The notes below the pieces were generated by a model. That model saw only the letters and a list, made by a program, of their open reading frames with translations, did not search any database and was not told the origin of the DNA. The translations under genes were made by a program, and so were the position numbers. This document shows positions 61,761-64,000 of a DNA stretch of 64,000 bases, piece after piece (the first letter of the stretch is position 1; each line of letters begins with the position of its first letter). Source of the stretch: Trichobilharzia szidati (taxonomy: Eukaryota; Platyhelminthes; Trematoda; Strigeidida; Schistosomatidae); assembly GCA_944472155.2 (NCBI GenBank), contig OX235277.1, forward strand, positions 21,648,804 through 21,712,803, in the 5' to 3' direction.

Positions 61761-64000
61761 TTTGAACACAGAAATATATCTCACTTTTTCTGTGTGTTAG
61801 ATGAGAAGAGTCAATTGAGCAATCCACGGGAAGATGAGCGCCGTGGTTTGAAAAAAGTTCACTGCGACTCCTGGCAGAGGAGACTTAATATACAAGGTGA
61901 ATGACTGTATCATACAAGATTTGATAATAAGTGGTGTACGTGCACGAAGAATGAATTGAACGACTTTTTCAGAAAGAGAGAATAAGAAATTCTTGAGTAA
62001 TTTTCTGGTTCGATTTGACTATAGGCTTTCAAGCGTAAAAACCTTTTTTCTAATTTACTTTGATTTGAATTGTGTAGTATCATCGTTACATTAAAATTAA
62101 TCCGGAATCGAAGAACCACAGGCATTTGAAAGTTAACGAAATGCGGCTTATCTTCCGTTTTCAGTGCACTGAAACCCTTCGTGAAAGTTTGTTAGTAATG
62201 AAATCCAAGATTAAGTAGATAATAATGCGAAGGCAAAAGCTCAATATCGCTCAATTCTCAGAGTTCTTTAAGTTTAAGAAATACACCACAGGCTGATAAA
62301 GATTGTTCACTTCTCAGCGTTAATTTTCACGTATATTTTAATCGTAATAGAGAAAAGATTACTTGGAATTCCACTATCCAATTACCATCCAACTTGTCAG
62401 TTTATCATAAGAATCTTCGTATTTTCTTGATATGATTGAAAGCTGAAATAATAATTTCGTTAAGATGAAATATAGATTTCTTAGACAACTCTGTGGTCCA
62501 ACAAATGCCTGTCTTCATAATCATCACAAACTAATGATTCATCTCACTACAGGTGCAGAGGACAATGTCGTCGTACTTCTGCCTGAATCTCACATGTTGC
62601 GGCCACAATAGATTTACGAGGCTGCAATGACCTAATGTTTCATCGAATGCGAAATCTAGTAGCCTCTGAACGTTCCCTCTGCAAAAATTCTATTCAACCC
62701 TTTCTTCATTGCTCTATGGATTCAAAAGTGCATCTCGTATTCGATGTTTATCTCTGCAGTCGTTCAACCTCCGCTATCTCCGTTTGTTAACTGATCTGAT
62801 GTCTGATGACGGCTATTTCTTACAATATTTTTTTGTTTCTTCCTGAAGCGGATATGTTGATTTCCTTCCAGCTAATTTGGAGACATTCAGTGTTCTTCTC
62901 CGTATGTTAGCTTGGTGTCCTCCACGCTACAAACTGGCAAGCACTAGACTGTATGCACTGATTGTTAAAACAAATCAAATAACTGGATTCTCCACTGTCA
63001 GTCAAGGCATGTTGATGAAAATTTTACGAAGGTTATTCTTGAGGGTATTGAACACGCTTTATTTTAAAACGAAGTGACAATGTTCTTCCAAGTTATCTTC
63101 GAACATAAAAAGTAGTGAATGTGTAAAGAATGTAATGTCTCCACACAGAAGAAAAAAATGAAAGGGTTTGGAGGCATTGCAAAAATATTTACAAAACCTC
63201 TAGTATCCAATGCTCTTATCAAATTTTCAATTTTATTTTATTATTTTCACAAATCGCTTATTTCTTCCAGGATTTTAGATGTATTTTGAAATTTGATTCT
63301 GTAGAAAGTTATAAAATAGGCTTGATATCGTCTTATCTCACTTTATTGTAAAATAAAATCTCTCAGATAAATAAAATCAAAAACAAAGTCGAAATCTGTC
63401 ACATTTACTCAGTCAAATTTCTTAAAATGTTTATCAAAAACGCCACTACCAAAAATGAAATCTGCAGATATTTGTTTTTTTAGAACAATCAGCACAGGAA
63501 TTTTACTGTCAATGTGTAGCTTAAGTAAAAACTGATTAATCGATGGAGTACGTGAATGTCCTTGCAAACAATGGTAGTTTTTATCGAATGAATCTAGTGA
63601 TCAGAGATGTTGTCTTTTTTATTTTGCACTACTTTTCGAGTTGAGTGGCAGATTAGGTATGCAAAATTAGCGGTATTAGCAATAACAAACTAAATGATTT
63701 AACATAAACGCCATGAAATTTCATCATAAACTAGCAGTTTATCCGACATCACTTGTTACCTCAGGGACTATCATAATTTATAACTAACTTAAATGGAGTA
63801 GTCTGATTCCTAATTGTTGATAACACGACAGTTTCAGTGTTATGTTCATCATAAAGGCCAACTCAGCTGAAAGGAGAAGAAAATTCATGGCAGACTTAAT
63901 TCTTGTATCACTTCCACAATTAGTGAGTTAATAAAACGCATTAAAACACTCAAAAGATAACAGAAACGGTAACTACAGTTTTCTATGGGTAATGTTTTCA
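61761..64000. other. Unassigned stretch with a possible relic at 62.5-63.08 kb
   Basis: The part at about 62560-63080 is less AT-rich and holds a 66-codon ORF (62877-63077). On the minus strand some hydrophilic stretches occur. I cannot link it to a known element. The remainder is AT-rich with short ORFs. Confidence 0.35.

Noticed and set aside
61524..61784. 86-codon reverse ORF
   Set aside because: It is read-through of the SM-alpha-like SINE (tRNA head and hammerhead region), not a protein.
1..64000. CRISPR arrays, operons, bacterial-type promoters or terminators
   Set aside because: No regularly spaced short repeats or compact gene clusters; the content is eukaryotic repeat-rich DNA.

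Overview
The window is AT-rich, intron- or intergenic-like animal DNA, almost certainly from a blood fluke (Schistosoma or a close trematode). I infer this from the repeat content: tRNA-derived SINEs carrying a hammerhead-ribozyme-like segment (the SM-alpha type of schistosomes), several Penelope-like element (PLE) fragments, a CR1-like non-LTR retrotransposon, and a possible tegument-allergen-like EF-hand/dynein-light-chain exon pair. The species cannot be fixed by reading alone. I recognise no intact host gene, rRNA or ordinary tRNA. Most of the window is decayed mobile DNA plus unassigned sequence.

Layout. 0-7 kb: a tRNA-derived SINE at 1.2 kb and a fold-back element at 4.8-5.3 kb. 7.0-8.0 kb: a nearly perfect 1-kb palindrome whose arms are two 5'-truncated PLE endonuclease fragments placed head to head. 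8.8-9.3 kb: a 167-codon ORF with hydrophobic segments, unassigned. 12-17 kb: three diverged copies of a local repeat. 17.0-17.95 kb: a richer, coding-like relic. 25.2-25.9 kb: a SINE piece abutting a reverse-strand PLE fragment. 26.8-27.3 kb: two SM-alpha-like SINEs head to head.

30.4-44.0 kb: a diverged tandem duplication, copy A about 30.4-36.4 kb and copy B about 36.85-44.0 kb. Copy B holds a 5'-truncated CR1-like element (38.9-40.2 kb) that copy A lacks, so A shows the empty site. Each copy has an EF-hand-like exon and a second exon that may be a dynein-light-chain domain. The EF-hand exon is open in A and broken in B; the second exon is open in B and broken in A. One gene straddling the junction (33.5 to 38.3 kb) would explain this. 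A PLE reverse-transcriptase fragment sits at the junction (36.4-36.7 kb).

43.8-64 kb: another head-to-head SINE pair (43.8-44.2 kb), an AT microsatellite (45.46 kb), a SINE whose tRNA-like head keeps a full acceptor stem (48.4-48.6 kb), a decayed PLE with RT and endonuclease parts (51.6-52.9 kb), a fold-back element (53.8-54.3 kb), a third head-to-head SINE pair (58.0-58.7 kb) and the best-preserved SM-alpha-like SINE (61.5-61.8 kb). The strongest signals are the PLE palindrome, the reciprocal exon decay across the tandem duplication, and the repeated head-to-head SINE pairs.
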